DNA of 64,000 nucleotides, taken from NCBI GenBank assembly GCA_900319625.1, contig ONPD01000009.1, positions 1-64,000 on the forward strand, written 5' to 3'. Within the stretch, counting starts at the first letter, position 1. Every line of letters begins with the position of its first letter. A model generated the notes under the pieces. The model was given only the letters and a program-made list of their open reading frames with translations. It was not told the DNA's origin and made no database searches. This DNA comes from an uncultured Treponema sp. (GTDB taxonomy: Bacteria; Spirochaetota; Spirochaetia; Treponematales; Treponemataceae). A program made the position numbers and the translations under genes. Below, one piece after another: positions 39,852 through 49,011 of this stretch.

Positions 39852-40090
39852 CTATGCATCTCCGCACTCAAAACAAGAACAGAAAGTTCCTTTTCCAGAT
39901 CATTCAGCTGATATTCCATTTCCTGCAGCTGCTTTTTCCGGTTTTCTTCCTGCTGTCTCAAATATTCAAAATATCTTAAATTTGCAGAAACTTTACTGCT
40001 TTTACTAACTCTTGCATGTCCACACCAGGGACAATATAAATATACAGAATCAATCAGCTTTCCGCAGCCTTTACAAATTTCGTTTTTCAT
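39848..40090 (-). CDS. Small zinc-ribbon / coiled-coil protein
   Basis: 80 residues. A zinc ribbon made of CKGC near the N-terminus and CPWC at about 20-23 is followed by a basic linker and a 40-residue charged helix (about 38-76) likely to form a coiled coil. There is no signal peptide, so it is cytoplasmic. Its stop overlaps the start of the propeller/NodB gene (ATGA) and its start lies 15 nt after the M23 peptidase gene. Function unknown; its size and position suggest an adaptor or regulatory role. Confidence 0.7.
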   Translation of the reverse strand: MKNEICKGCGKLIDSVYLYCPWCGHARVSKSSKVSANLRYFEYLRQQEENRKKQLQEMEYQLNDLEKELSVLVLSAEMHR

Positions 40091-40105
40091 TTATTCCTCC
40101 CGAAC

Positions 40106-41290
40106 CTATTTGAGAACCGACAACGGATTTACCATTTTTCCGTTTTTGTAAACTGTAAAATGTAAGTGAGGGCCTGTTGAATAGCCTGTAGAACCTACAA
40201 GACCGATTCTTGTTCCCTGACTTACCCACTGACCTTTTTGCGCAATGATTTTTGACATATGGGCGTACAGAGTCTGGTAGCCGTTTCCATGGTCAATAAT
40301 CACATAATTTCCATAAACTCTGTTCACGCCGGTTGTAATTACCTTTCCGCTCATTGATGCAAGAATTGGAGTGCCGGTAGGACAAGCCATATCAGTTCCT
40401 GTGTGGAAGGAACGTACGTGAGCAATAGGATCCTCGCGCCAGCCGAAAGGAGAAGACCAGCGGAATTTTGCCGAAATAGGCATGATAAAGCGGTCGCCCA
40501 TAGCTGTTTTAAGCGTCTTCTGGTCAAGAGCCGCACGAGGTAAAAAGAGCTGCTGACCGGCATGCAGAACCTCTGATGTCAAATCGTTTACATCAAGAAG
40601 CTCCTTAAGGCTGATTTTATTTTTTTCTACAATCGAATTGATTGAATCGCCCGCTTTTACAGTGTAGATAATTCCGTCAACGCTTGGGATTTTAAGCTTC
40701 TGACCGGCCGCAAGCTGGCGCACGTTACTGATGTCGTTTACGGAAATCAAAGTTCCGACATTTGTAAGGCCGAACTTTCTTGCGATTGTACTGATTGCGT
40801 CTCCATACTGAACTGTGTAAGTCTGGAAAGAAACCGGGCTTGTATAAGAGTTTTTCAAAGGAATTGCTGCATCAGCAATAGAACCGTCTTCTGCCACATC
40901 CTGGCTTCCGTCCAGAGCAAACTCGCTCATAATTTTATTGAGGTTTTCGATATCTGAGCCGTCACTTGCCTGAATTGAAAGAGGGCCTGTAAAGTTTTCA
41001 AAATAATAGCCGGCCTTAAAAGCGCCCCAGCCGGCGGCCAGAAGAGCAAGCATAATAATAGAAGAAAGTGCTATTTTTGAAAGATTTTCAAAGATTAACT
41101 CTGAGGATTCAGAGATACTGCGTCCAAGCTCCATAAAAAAGATTTTGATGGAAAAGGGACCGGAAACTTTTTTTATGGAAAAATTTCTGATTTCTGTGGA
41201 AAATCCGCTTGAATAATTATTCTTTTGAAAAAGAGGCAGATTTATCTTTCTTGAAGGACGAGAGTCCTGTACAAAACTAATTACTTCCAT
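40106..41290 (-). CDS. LysM-containing M23 peptidoglycan endopeptidase
   Basis: About 394 residues. A cytoplasmic N-terminus and one membrane helix (about 73-95) place the rest in the periplasm. Two LysM domains (YTVQYGDAISTIARKFG and YTVKAGDSINSIVEKN) bind peptidoglycan. The C-terminal M23 domain has the zinc ligands HTGTD and HLHF and the HGNGYQTLYAHM strand, so it looks catalytically intact. The start is uncertain: ATG 41290 has a weak GGA and leaves room for divergent promoters, while in-frame ATGs at 41338 and 41353 are possible. Cell-wall remodelling beside the divergent penicillin-binding protein is consistent. Confidence 0.85.
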   Translation of the reverse strand: MEVISFVQDSRPSRKINLPLFQKNNYSSGFSTEIRNFSIKKVSGPFSIKIFFMELGRSISESSELIFENLSKIALSSIIMLALLAAGWGAFKAGYYFENFTGPLSIQASDGSDIENLNKIMSEFALDGSQDVAEDGSIADAAIPLKNSYTSPVSFQTYTVQYGDAISTIARKFGLTNVGTLISVNDISNVRQLAAGQKLKIPSVDGIIYTVKAGDSINSIVEKNKISLKELLDVNDLTSEVLHAGQQLFLPRAALDQKTLKTAMGDRFIMPISAKFRWSSPFGWREDPIAHVRSFHTGTDMACPTGTPILASMSGKVITTGVNRVYGNYVIIDHGNGYQTLYAHMSKIIAQKGQWVSQGTRIGLVGSTGYSTGPHLHFTVYKNGKMVNPLSVLK

Positions 41291-41382
41291 AAATCCAATA
41301 TCGGAAAAAATCAGAAAGTTATAAGTAGAAATTTTCATAAAAAGGCAATACAATAGAAAGCGGGTGGAATCATAATCTTTTT

Positions 41383-43266
41383 ATGAATATTTTTTTCAAG
41401 AAAAAACAAACTATTGTCTTCTTCGTTTTTTGCGGCCTCTTGCTCAGCACCCTTATATACCGCTACGGAAATCTGGCCCTCCGCCCTTTAAGCGCTGTCT
41501 CCCCGTCTCAGGATCCCATTGAGCGCGGTTCAATCGTAGACCGTTCAGGCTTTCCCCTTGCTGTTCAGACAAATTTTTACCACGTGGGAATCTCCACAAG
41601 AAATATCTACGGAAACCAGAAGCTGCAGGAGGCCTTTGCCCAGAATATCTCTGATGCAATCGGTATGACTCCCCAGCAGATTTTAACCCTTCTGAACACA
41701 AAAAAAAGCTTTGTTTACCTGAAAAAAAAGCTGACTCAGACTGAATACGAAGCTGTCCGCCAGATTACCGAGGACAATAAATACAATTTTGTAAGCTACG
41801 AAAAGATTCCGGGCCGACTCTACCCTAACCACGCCCTTGCATCCCAGCTTATCGGCTATATGGGAAGTGACGGCCGCGGTCTTGCGGGCATTGAATTTTC
41901 TCAGCAGAAGATTTTACAACCGGATTTGACGGAAGAGGTGGAAGGGGGCGCACAGCCTCAGGGAAGAAACATCTACCTGAGCATTGACGCAAACCTTCAG
42001 TACAAGCTTGAACAGATTGCCTACAAAACCATGCACGATACCCAGGCCGAAAGCATAATGCTGATTGCGGCAGACTGCAGGTCAGGCGAAATTCTTTCTT
42101 ATATCAGCCTTCCTTCGGTGGATTTGAATGATTACGGTGAATCAACCGAAGAAAGCCGTATGGACCGTCCGGCTATGTATTCTTACGAGCCGGGTTCTGT
42201 TTTCAAGATTTTTACAGTGGGAATTGCTTACGACCAGCACGGAATCAGTCCTAACGACAGCTTCCTCTGCGACGGCGTTTATGAAAAAAAACTTTCCAGC
42301 GGAGAACGCATCCGCATCAAGTGTCTGGAGCACCACGGCTGGTGTACACCTCGTGACGCCCTGCGCTTCTCCTGCAACGACGCCCTGGGCCAGATTGCAG
42401 ACCGCATTTACGACGACGATTTTATTGCCCGCATACGCCAGCTGGGCTTTGGCGCCAAAACAGGCGTTGAGCTTCCGGGAGAAACAGCCGGCCTTGTAAA
42501 AGACCCGGAAAGCAGAAGCTGGTCTGCCCGTTCAAAGCCGACAATCGCAATCGGACAGGAAATTACAGTTTCCGCCCTTCAGATGGTTCAGGCTGCCTCT
42601 GCAATTGCAAACGGCGGTGTTCCAGTTCAGCTGACTTTTATTCATAAAATCACAAACAAGGACGGAACCACCTTCTACGAGCATACTCCGGAATATAAAA
42701 GCCGCAATTTTTCCAAGGCAACTGCCGACTACGTTCTCAGCTGTATGGAAACGACCGCTACAACCGGAACCGGTGCCCGTGCCAACCTGCGCGACGTAAG
42801 CATTGGTGTAAAAACCGGAACAGCTCAGATGGCCGACAAGGTTCACGGCGGCTACTCAACGACAGACTTCCTTTCAAACTGTATTTCAATCTTCCCGATT
42901 GAGGACCCTCAGATTGTGCTTTACATCGTCGTTACAAAGGCCAAGGGCGAAACCTACGCCGGCCGAATTGTTGCCCCTGTAATTGCCGAGGCCGCCGACG
43001 TTATCATCGACCACCTGGGAATGAGCCGCGAATCTGCCGCATCCCTTGAGCATTCGGGCGTTATCAACATCAAGCAGACTAAGGCCGTGCAGCTGGGCTC
43101 TTACCTTCCTGACTTCACCGGCCTTTCTAAAAAAGACCTTATTCCTCTTGTCAGCCGAAATGACATTCACTTTATCATAAACGGAAGCGGCTGGGTAACA
43201 TCACAGAATCCGCCGGCCGGAACCCCGCTTTCTAAGGACATGGTAATTGAACTCAATCTGGAATAA
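41383..43266 (+). CDS. Penicillin-binding protein transpeptidase (FtsI/PBP2-type) with PASTA
   Basis: 627 residues, class B PBP that cross-links peptidoglycan in the periplasm. One N-terminal membrane helix is followed by the dimerisation domain (ERGSIVDRSGFPLA). The transpeptidase triad is SVFK (Ser about 272), SCN (about 330) and KTGT (about 475). A C-terminal PASTA module (about 570-627) binds wall material. FtsI or SpoVD-like forms carry PASTA in this arrangement. The stop overlaps the start of the next gene by 20 nt, so the glycosyltransferase-like gene is translationally coupled to it. Confidence 0.9.
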   Translation: MNIFFKKKQTIVFFVFCGLLLSTLIYRYGNLALRPLSAVSPSQDPIERGSIVDRSGFPLAVQTNFYHVGISTRNIYGNQKLQEAFAQNISDAIGMTPQQILTLLNTKKSFVYLKKKLTQTEYEAVRQITEDNKYNFVSYEKIPGRLYPNHALASQLIGYMGSDGRGLAGIEFSQQKILQPDLTEEVEGGAQPQGRNIYLSIDANLQYKLEQIAYKTMHDTQAESIMLIAADCRSGEILSYISLPSVDLNDYGESTEESRMDRPAMYSYEPGSVFKIFTVGIAYDQHGISPNDSFLCDGVYEKKLSSGERIRIKCLEHHGWCTPRDALRFSCNDALGQIADRIYDDDFIARIRQLGFGAKTGVELPGETAGLVKDPESRSWSARSKPTIAIGQEITVSALQMVQAASAIANGGVPVQLTFIHKITNKDGTTFYEHTPEYKSRNFSKATADYVLSCMETTATTGTGARANLRDVSIGVKTGTAQMADKVHGGYSTTDFLSNCISIFPIEDPQIVLYIVVTKAKGETYAGRIVAPVIAEAADVIIDHLGMSRESAASLEHSGVINIKQTKAVQLGSYLPDFTGLSKKDLIPLVSRNDIHFIINGSGWVTSQNPPAGTPLSKDMVIELNLE

Positions 43267-44842
43267 AAACCTGGAGCTTTTCAAGTCTCGTTTCCCGGAA
43301 CTTTTTTCCATCATCAAAGATGAGACAGGTGGCAGCTCATCACTTAGTTCTCAATTGTTCACACTGGTAACGGCAAAAAACGGGAGTATAACTGCGAAAG
43401 AAGGAGCTGCCACACTGCATTCCCTTTACAATCCTGAGCGGGAAGCGATGAATGCTGTCTCAAGCCAGGAAGTGGCTTCTAAAAGTACCTGTGTTTTTTA
43501 CGGCTTCGGGCTTGGATATCAGGTTATTGAGTTTTGTAAAAAATATCCTTCCAAAAAATTAGTCCTTCTTGAACCGGACCCGGCCCGCCTTTTTGCGGCC
43601 CTGGAAGTTCTTGACTGGTCTGCCGTATTCGCACACCAGCAGCTGGTTCTTGCTTTGGGCTGCCCCCAGGAAAGCGTACTCAGTTTAATAGAAGATTCTT
43701 CCCGCGTTAATGTGGGAAATACCGGGGTAAGCGATGCATATTTTTTTGACATTCCCGCTTTTACAGCCCACGCGGCCGCTTATTTTGCAGGCGTAAAGGA
43801 AATCATAAAAAGAAACCAGCGTAAAAACGAAATAAATGCGGCTACATTGAAAAAGTTCGGCAGGCTCTGGGTAAGAAACAGCCTGAGAAATGCAGGGGAA
43901 ATCTGCCGACGGGAAGGAATTGGCGTATATAGTGGCAGGGCAGCCTTACCAGGTGGCAGTGCATTCTCCCTGCCCTTTTTAATTATCGGGGCCGGGCCAA
44001 GTTTAGGGGGCATAATCCCTCATCTTGCAGAACTTAAAAAACGGATGCTCCTTGTCTGTGTGGAAACCGCCCTGGGCACACTCTTAAAAGCGGGCATTCA
44101 GCCTGACTTTATCATCCTGCTGGACCCTCAGTTCTGGGCCTGGCGTCATATTGCGGGCCTTTCAGCCCCGGAATCCATTTTAATTACAGAATCCTGCGCT
44201 TACCCAAGCGTTTTCCGCTTTAATTGCAAAAAAATAATGCTTTGTAAAAGCCAGTTCCCCGTGGGCCAGTATTTAGAAAATAAGCTTGGCTTAGATCTGG
44301 GTGACCTGGGAACAGGAGGCTCTGTTGCCTCGGCTGCCTGGAACTTTGCCCACTTCTGCGGCGCAAAAAACATTTACACAGCGGGCCTTGATTTAAGTTT
44401 TCCTGCAAAAGAAACTCACATTAAGGGAAGCAGCGCCGAGCAGACCTTCCACACCCTTGCCCGCCGCACCACCACGGTAGAAAACTTTACCGCCTCAACG
44501 CTTTTCAGCGCAAATGCCAGCCCGGCTCAAAACTACCTGGGGGAAAAGGTCATAACAGACAGCCGCATGAAGATGTTTGCCTGGTGGTTTGAAGCCCGCC
44601 TTGCCGCCTGCCCGGAAGTCAAAACCTTCACCCTCTGCCCCCAGAGCATGAAAATACCCGGAATTGAAGCTAGCTCTCTTGAGCAGGCCCTGAGCCTTAA
44701 GGAAGTATTAAAAGAAAAAGAGGAATTTCTTGGGCTGGAAGGAAGTAAGCCGGCTGACAGGGAAGAATTTGAAAAAATCCTCAAAAGCTTCCCTGACCAG
44801 GCCTTTTTCCAGCAATATCCTTTCTTAAAAGAATTTTTCTAA
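43247..44842 (+). CDS. Maf-type (DUF115) motility-associated glycosyltransferase-like protein
   Basis: 531 residues of the 6-hydroxymethylpterin pyrophosphokinase MptE-like/DUF115 family. The Rossmann-like core is visible at LIIGAGPSLGG (about 244-254), followed by GIQPDFIILLDPQ and GGSVASAAWNFAHFCGAKNI. Related Maf proteins transfer nonulosonic acids to flagellin in other bacteria, so flagellar filament glycosylation is the leading role. The start lies within the 3' end of the PBP gene. Its stop is 12 nt from the stop of the converging CoA-transferase gene. Confidence 0.8.
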   Translation: MNSIWNKNLELFKSRFPELFSIIKDETGGSSSLSSQLFTLVTAKNGSITAKEGAATLHSLYNPEREAMNAVSSQEVASKSTCVFYGFGLGYQVIEFCKKYPSKKLVLLEPDPARLFAALEVLDWSAVFAHQQLVLALGCPQESVLSLIEDSSRVNVGNTGVSDAYFFDIPAFTAHAAAYFAGVKEIIKRNQRKNEINAATLKKFGRLWVRNSLRNAGEICRREGIGVYSGRAALPGGSAFSLPFLIIGAGPSLGGIIPHLAELKKRMLLVCVETALGTLLKAGIQPDFIILLDPQFWAWRHIAGLSAPESILITESCAYPSVFRFNCKKIMLCKSQFPVGQYLENKLGLDLGDLGTGGSVASAAWNFAHFCGAKNIYTAGLDLSFPAKETHIKGSSAEQTFHTLARRTTTVENFTASTLFSANASPAQNYLGEKVITDSRMKMFAWWFEARLAACPEVKTFTLCPQSMKIPGIEASSLEQALSLKEVLKEKEEFLGLEGSKPADREEFEKILKSFPDQAFFQQYPFLKEFF

Positions 44843-44854
44843 AAATTGCTCCGG

Positions 44855-46348
44855 CTATTCTTCGTCATCCATATTATGGAACATCATTGCTGCTTCCGTA
44901 CTGTATGGATAAGCGAGATAATCCGAAAGAATTGTCGCCTTGGCAAGGTATTTTTTCAGTGCCGGGCGGAATTTAGGATGGGCGCACTTGTCTATAATCA
45001 GGTTTGCACGCTCAACGACATCAAGACCTCGTAAGTCTGCAACTCCCTGCTCTGTAATCAGAATCTGGGAAGATTTGATTGTGTGGTCCATATGACTTAC
45101 CATAGGCACAATGCAGGAAACCTTTCCGTCCTTTGCGGTGGATTTTGTAATGAAAATCGAAAGTCCTCCGTTCTGGCAGAAGTCTCCCGAACCACCGACA
45201 CCGTTCATCAGCCGGTTTCCGCCGATATAGCTTGAGTTCATATTTCCGTAAAGGTCAGCTTCGATAACTGTGTTGATGGCAATTACTCCAAGACGGCGGA
45301 TAACCTCCGGGCTGTTGGAAATTTCCATCGGGCGCAGGATGATTTTTCCCCGGTAACGGTCAATATTTTTATAAAAATCCTGCATGGCCGACTGAGGCAT
45401 GGTGATTGAAGTTGCCGAAGCACAGTCGATTTTTCCTTCATCAATCAAAGAAAGAATTGATTTCTGCATTACCTCGGAATAAACAGTCAGATGCTGGAAG
45501 TCAGATTCCTTAAGTCCTTCAAGAACGGCATTTGAAACGCCGCCGATTCCCGCCTGCAGAGGAGGCAGAGGATTAGGCATTCTTCCGGCCTTTACTTCTT
45601 CTTCCAGAAATTCAATCAGATTCTTTGACATCTGGCGGAAGTCGTCATCCACAGGCATATCCTTTACGCCCGCATCAATTACGTCACTTTCAACGACCGC
45701 AACAATTTTGGAAGGGTCGCAGGGAATGTAAGGTGTTCCGATTCTGTCATTTGCCTTCAAAATATTTATAGGCTTAGTGTTGGGAACAGATTCCGGGATA
45801 TAAATATCATGGAAGCCTTCAATACTGGCGGGAACCCTGGTATTAAGCTCGATGATTACCTTGTCCGCGCAGGCAACATAAGTATCACTTGCACCCACAG
45901 ACATAGTAGGAATAATATTTCCATTTTCGTCGATACCGGCAGCTTCAATCAGGGCCACATCAATATGATTAAGATATCCGCTTCTTACCCAGCGGGGCAT
46001 CATTCCAAGAGGCATATCAACATATTTTACCTTTCCCATATTGATTGCATTTCGCAAATCCTTATTTGTCTGGTAAGGCATACGGCAGAAAAGTGCGCCG
46101 GCTCTTGTAAGAACGCCGTCGAACTCATCACCCAGGGAAGCCCCGGAATAAACAGTCAGCTTGAGTTTTTCTCCGGCTTCGGCTCGTGCCGCAAGTTCCT
46201 TTGCAACAACCTTTGTGTAACCGCTGATAGTAAAGCCGCTGACTCCAAGAGTCATTTTTGGCTGAATAAATGCTGCCGCTTCTTTTGCGGAACAGACCTT
46301 TGAAAGTACATATTTGTTTCGAATTCGCTTTTTTATTTCTTCTGTCAT
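44855..46348 (-). CDS. Acetyl-CoA hydrolase/transferase family (succinyl-CoA:acetate or propionyl-type CoA-transferase)
   Basis: 497 residues. The family signature NTVIEADLYGNMNS contains the glutamate that forms the CoA thioester, and the GVGGSGDF loop follows (about 385-395). The sequence resembles bacterial succinyl-CoA:acetate and propionyl-CoA:succinate CoA-transferases, which recover CoA energy in fermentation. The precise acyl donor cannot be read from sequence. SD AAGG precedes the ATG at 46348. It is the last gene of a minus-strand run starting at 50559, 11 nt after the acyltransferase-like gene. Confidence 0.85.
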   Translation of the reverse strand: MTEEIKKRIRNKYVLSKVCSAKEAAAFIQPKMTLGVSGFTISGYTKVVAKELAARAEAGEKLKLTVYSGASLGDEFDGVLTRAGALFCRMPYQTNKDLRNAINMGKVKYVDMPLGMMPRWVRSGYLNHIDVALIEAAGIDENGNIIPTMSVGASDTYVACADKVIIELNTRVPASIEGFHDIYIPESVPNTKPINILKANDRIGTPYIPCDPSKIVAVVESDVIDAGVKDMPVDDDFRQMSKNLIEFLEEEVKAGRMPNPLPPLQAGIGGVSNAVLEGLKESDFQHLTVYSEVMQKSILSLIDEGKIDCASATSITMPQSAMQDFYKNIDRYRGKIILRPMEISNSPEVIRRLGVIAINTVIEADLYGNMNSSYIGGNRLMNGVGGSGDFCQNGGLSIFITKSTAKDGKVSCIVPMVSHMDHTIKSSQILITEQGVADLRGLDVVERANLIIDKCAHPKFRPALKKYLAKATILSDYLAYPYSTEAAMMFHNMDDEE

Positions 46349-46359
46349 ACTATTTTGCC

Positions 46360-47637
46360 TTATTTTTTCAAATATAATTCCAGATTGAATTCACAATTTT
46401 TGCAGTAGGCCTTACCGATATTTTCCCTTGAAATAACAGGTATTCCGTGCTTTTCAAACTGAGCCTGTAAAGCTTCTGCGTATTTTGTAAAATCAAACTG
46501 GGTGTTAATTGTTATAGAAAATTTTCCGCTCATATCGACCATACTGATAATCGGGTACGGAGCATAAGAAAACCACATGGAATTCAGGATTTGGTCCGAA
46601 TATCCTGTAGTCGGGAAAGTTCCCATATAGGTAAAAATATAAGTTTTTGCTTCATAAACCGAAGTTCTACAGAAGGAATCAAATTTTTCTTTTATCGTAT
46701 GATACTGGTCTGCCTGAATAAGACCGTCTATAGTGCTGTTAATCTTAACCTTCAGATTGTCATCACTTGTAGATTCCTTGAACTCTGCCCTAAGCTTTTT
46801 ACCAAGTTCTGAATCATCTTCGCTAAGCATTGAAGGATAAATTCTCTGACTTACATTGACAAAGGCGTTTTTAAAAGTGTTTGGAGTTTCTGAAATCTTT
46901 CTGATATTTACAGGGAATTCAATTTTTACAGGAAGCTTATTGTCCGGGAAAAGTTCCTGCACAGCCTTTGCCATAAAAAGCTCGAAGCCGATTGTAGGAG
47001 TCATGCCGTTTTTCTTTACATAAGCCATAAAATCGGAAGAAGAAACTGTAAAATTATAGCGGTAAGTAAGGTTTCCCTGCGGGGTGACAAGGGAAGCCTG
47101 GTCAAGGCCGACAGTTTCCGGGAAGGAGAAAAAGTCTCCGTCTGGCGCTGGAGCTTTTGGGGTAAAGCCCTGGCAGTATGGCAGTTTTTTTGCAAAAGGC
47201 TCATCATAAAGGCCTTCCGGCACAGAGGTAAAGGCATCTATATTTTCATATTGAGTCTTATCTTTGATGCAGAAATAGTTATACATAAGGGTTTTGTAAA
47301 ACATCATGCGGCCGGTTCCGTCGGTAAGCTGATGAGTATAGAAAACCCAGATTTTATTTTTTTTGTAAGTGACGCCTAAAAGATGTCCGTTGACTGCTTC
47401 GTTTCCAAGGTTAACTGCACCTTCATTTTCAATCAGCAGGAAGGGCTTTTCCGACTGCTTAAATAAAAATTCCGCATTTTTTTCGTAGGGAACTTCTTTT
47501 ACCCAGGGATGAACCTCAAGAGTTTTATTCAAAGCCTCCTGCAAGGCCTCTTTATCAACATCATCTTTTAGAACTACCATCTGTTCGTTTATCATTGGAC
47601 CAAACAGATAAAAAACCATTTCACTTAATGCTATCAT
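46360..47637 (-). CDS. Condensation/alcohol-acetyltransferase-like protein
   Basis: 425 residues with the CoA-dependent acyltransferase fold of the chloramphenicol acetyltransferase/condensation superfamily. The catalytic motif HxxxDG appears as HQLTDG at about 101-106. The C-terminal portion contains the matching half-site (FSITINTQFDFTKYAEAL). Unlike NRPS condensation domains it stands alone, with no carrier domain near. The substrate may be an alcohol, amine or glycolipid; the family includes alcohol acetyltransferases. GAGG lies 10 nt before the ATG. It sits between the CoA-transferase and MATE genes. Confidence 0.65.
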   Translation of the reverse strand: MIALSEMVFYLFGPMINEQMVVLKDDVDKEALQEALNKTLEVHPWVKEVPYEKNAEFLFKQSEKPFLLIENEGAVNLGNEAVNGHLLGVTYKKNKIWVFYTHQLTDGTGRMMFYKTLMYNYFCIKDKTQYENIDAFTSVPEGLYDEPFAKKLPYCQGFTPKAPAPDGDFFSFPETVGLDQASLVTPQGNLTYRYNFTVSSSDFMAYVKKNGMTPTIGFELFMAKAVQELFPDNKLPVKIEFPVNIRKISETPNTFKNAFVNVSQRIYPSMLSEDDSELGKKLRAEFKESTSDDNLKVKINSTIDGLIQADQYHTIKEKFDSFCRTSVYEAKTYIFTYMGTFPTTGYSDQILNSMWFSYAPYPIISMVDMSGKFSITINTQFDFTKYAEALQAQFEKHGIPVISRENIGKAYCKNCEFNLELYLKK

Positions 47638-47650
47638 AATAACAACCTCG

Positions 47651-49000
47651 TTAAATTAATTTTCTTTTATCTTTTTCAAGCCATCTTCGGCTCAGGAACA
47701 TTGACCAGGTTATAATAAATCCGACTGAAAAACCGAAGAGAGGATTCCACCAGATTATCGATTTACCAAAAATTGCACTGTCCTTAAAAATGTAAGTCAC
47801 TCCGATCCTAAGCATAAGCACAAAAACCGCAACAAAGGTTGCAAACTCACTTTTTTTACTGCCCTGAAAAAGTCCGTTGAGCGGATTGTAAAGGGAAAGG
47901 ATGACATTTATCAGAATTGTAATTCTAAGACAGTGATAGCCGTAATAAAAGGCATTCCCTTCCAGCGCAAAGGCCCGTGCAATTCCTTCAGCATTCAGAC
48001 AGATTACAAGGGCAACAGTAGCTGTAACAAGGAAAGACATCAAAACCGTCTGCAGGGCACCTTTAGTAACCCTCTTCAATAAACCGGCTCCAAGATTCTG
48101 CCCGGTAAAGGTTGCCAGAGCATTCTGAAAGCTGATGTAAGGAATCATAATGTACATTTCAACGCGCTGAAGTACGGCAAAGGCGGCAGTCATATCCGTT
48201 CCAAAGCTGTTTGCGGCCCGCTGAATAAAGGTAAGTCCAAAGCTCATAATTCCAAGCTGCAGGAAAACCGGAAGGCCGACACGCAGGGTCTGTTTTATGC
48301 TTTCATTATTCCAGCGGTAATCAGAAAGCTTAAAACGGAAAACCGGATATTTTTTTACCATATAAATATAGGCAATGATAAAACAGAGAAGCTGGGAAAT
48401 ATCCGTTGCAATTGCGGCGCCGGCAACGCCCATCTTAAGGTTAATTACAAAAAATAAATCCAGTCCGATATTGAGAACTGAAGCTACAAGCAGAAAATAA
48501 AGGGAGGCCGCAGAATCGCCAAGTGCCCTTAATATGGAAGAAATGATGATATAGCCGAACTGAAAGATGATTCCGACGGCAAATATACGGAAATACAAAA
48601 GTGTCAAAGGCAGGATTTCTTCAGGAACATCAAGCCAGTAAATAAAGGCGGGCTTTGAAATTGCAATGCTGAAGGCGCATACTACAAGGCTCAAAAGCAT
48701 AAGAAAAAGGATTCCCGTGGATGCGTGAAGCCTCATTTCCTTTTCATTTTTTGCGCCGAAAGCTTGGGAAACAAGAACACAGGAGCCGGTAGAAATACCA
48801 ATGCTGATTGCAAGAAAAAGAAAACCTAAATTATTTGTGGTTCCAACCGCTGAAAGAGCCTTAGTTCCGACAAAGTTTCCTACAATGAGGGTATCAGTTG
48901 TGTTGTAAAGCTGCTGCAGGAACATTCCCAGAAGAAGCGGCAGTCCAAATCGCAGGATGTGCTTCCAGGGAGTTCCCTCTGTCATTAAAATTCCTTTCAT
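47651..49000 (-). CDS. MATE family multidrug/metabolite exporter
   Basis: About 449 residues with twelve predicted membrane helices; the N-terminal signature FGLPLLLGMFLQQLYNTTDT is typical of MATE proteins, which exchange Na+ or H+ for organic cations or metabolites. I placed the start at 49000 (MKGILMTEG), similar to other members; ATG 48985 has a better SD (AAAGGA) and is a close alternative. A longer reading frame back to 49183 would overlap the upstream gene by 170 nt and add unrelated residues. Its position in an operon with an acyltransferase-like gene suggests a metabolite exporter, without proof. Confidence 0.87.
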   Translation of the reverse strand: MKGILMTEGTPWKHILRFGLPLLLGMFLQQLYNTTDTLIVGNFVGTKALSAVGTTNNLGFLFLAISIGISTGSCVLVSQAFGAKNEKEMRLHASTGILFLMLLSLVVCAFSIAISKPAFIYWLDVPEEILPLTLLYFRIFAVGIIFQFGYIIISSILRALGDSAASLYFLLVASVLNIGLDLFFVINLKMGVAGAAIATDISQLLCFIIAYIYMVKKYPVFRFKLSDYRWNNESIKQTLRVGLPVFLQLGIMSFGLTFIQRAANSFGTDMTAAFAVLQRVEMYIMIPYISFQNALATFTGQNLGAGLLKRVTKGALQTVLMSFLVTATVALVICLNAEGIARAFALEGNAFYYGYHCLRITILINVILSLYNPLNGLFQGSKKSEFATFVAVFVLMLRIGVTYIFKDSAIFGKSIIWWNPLFGFSVGFIITWSMFLSRRWLEKDKRKLI

Positions 49001-49011
49001 TTTTTTTATTC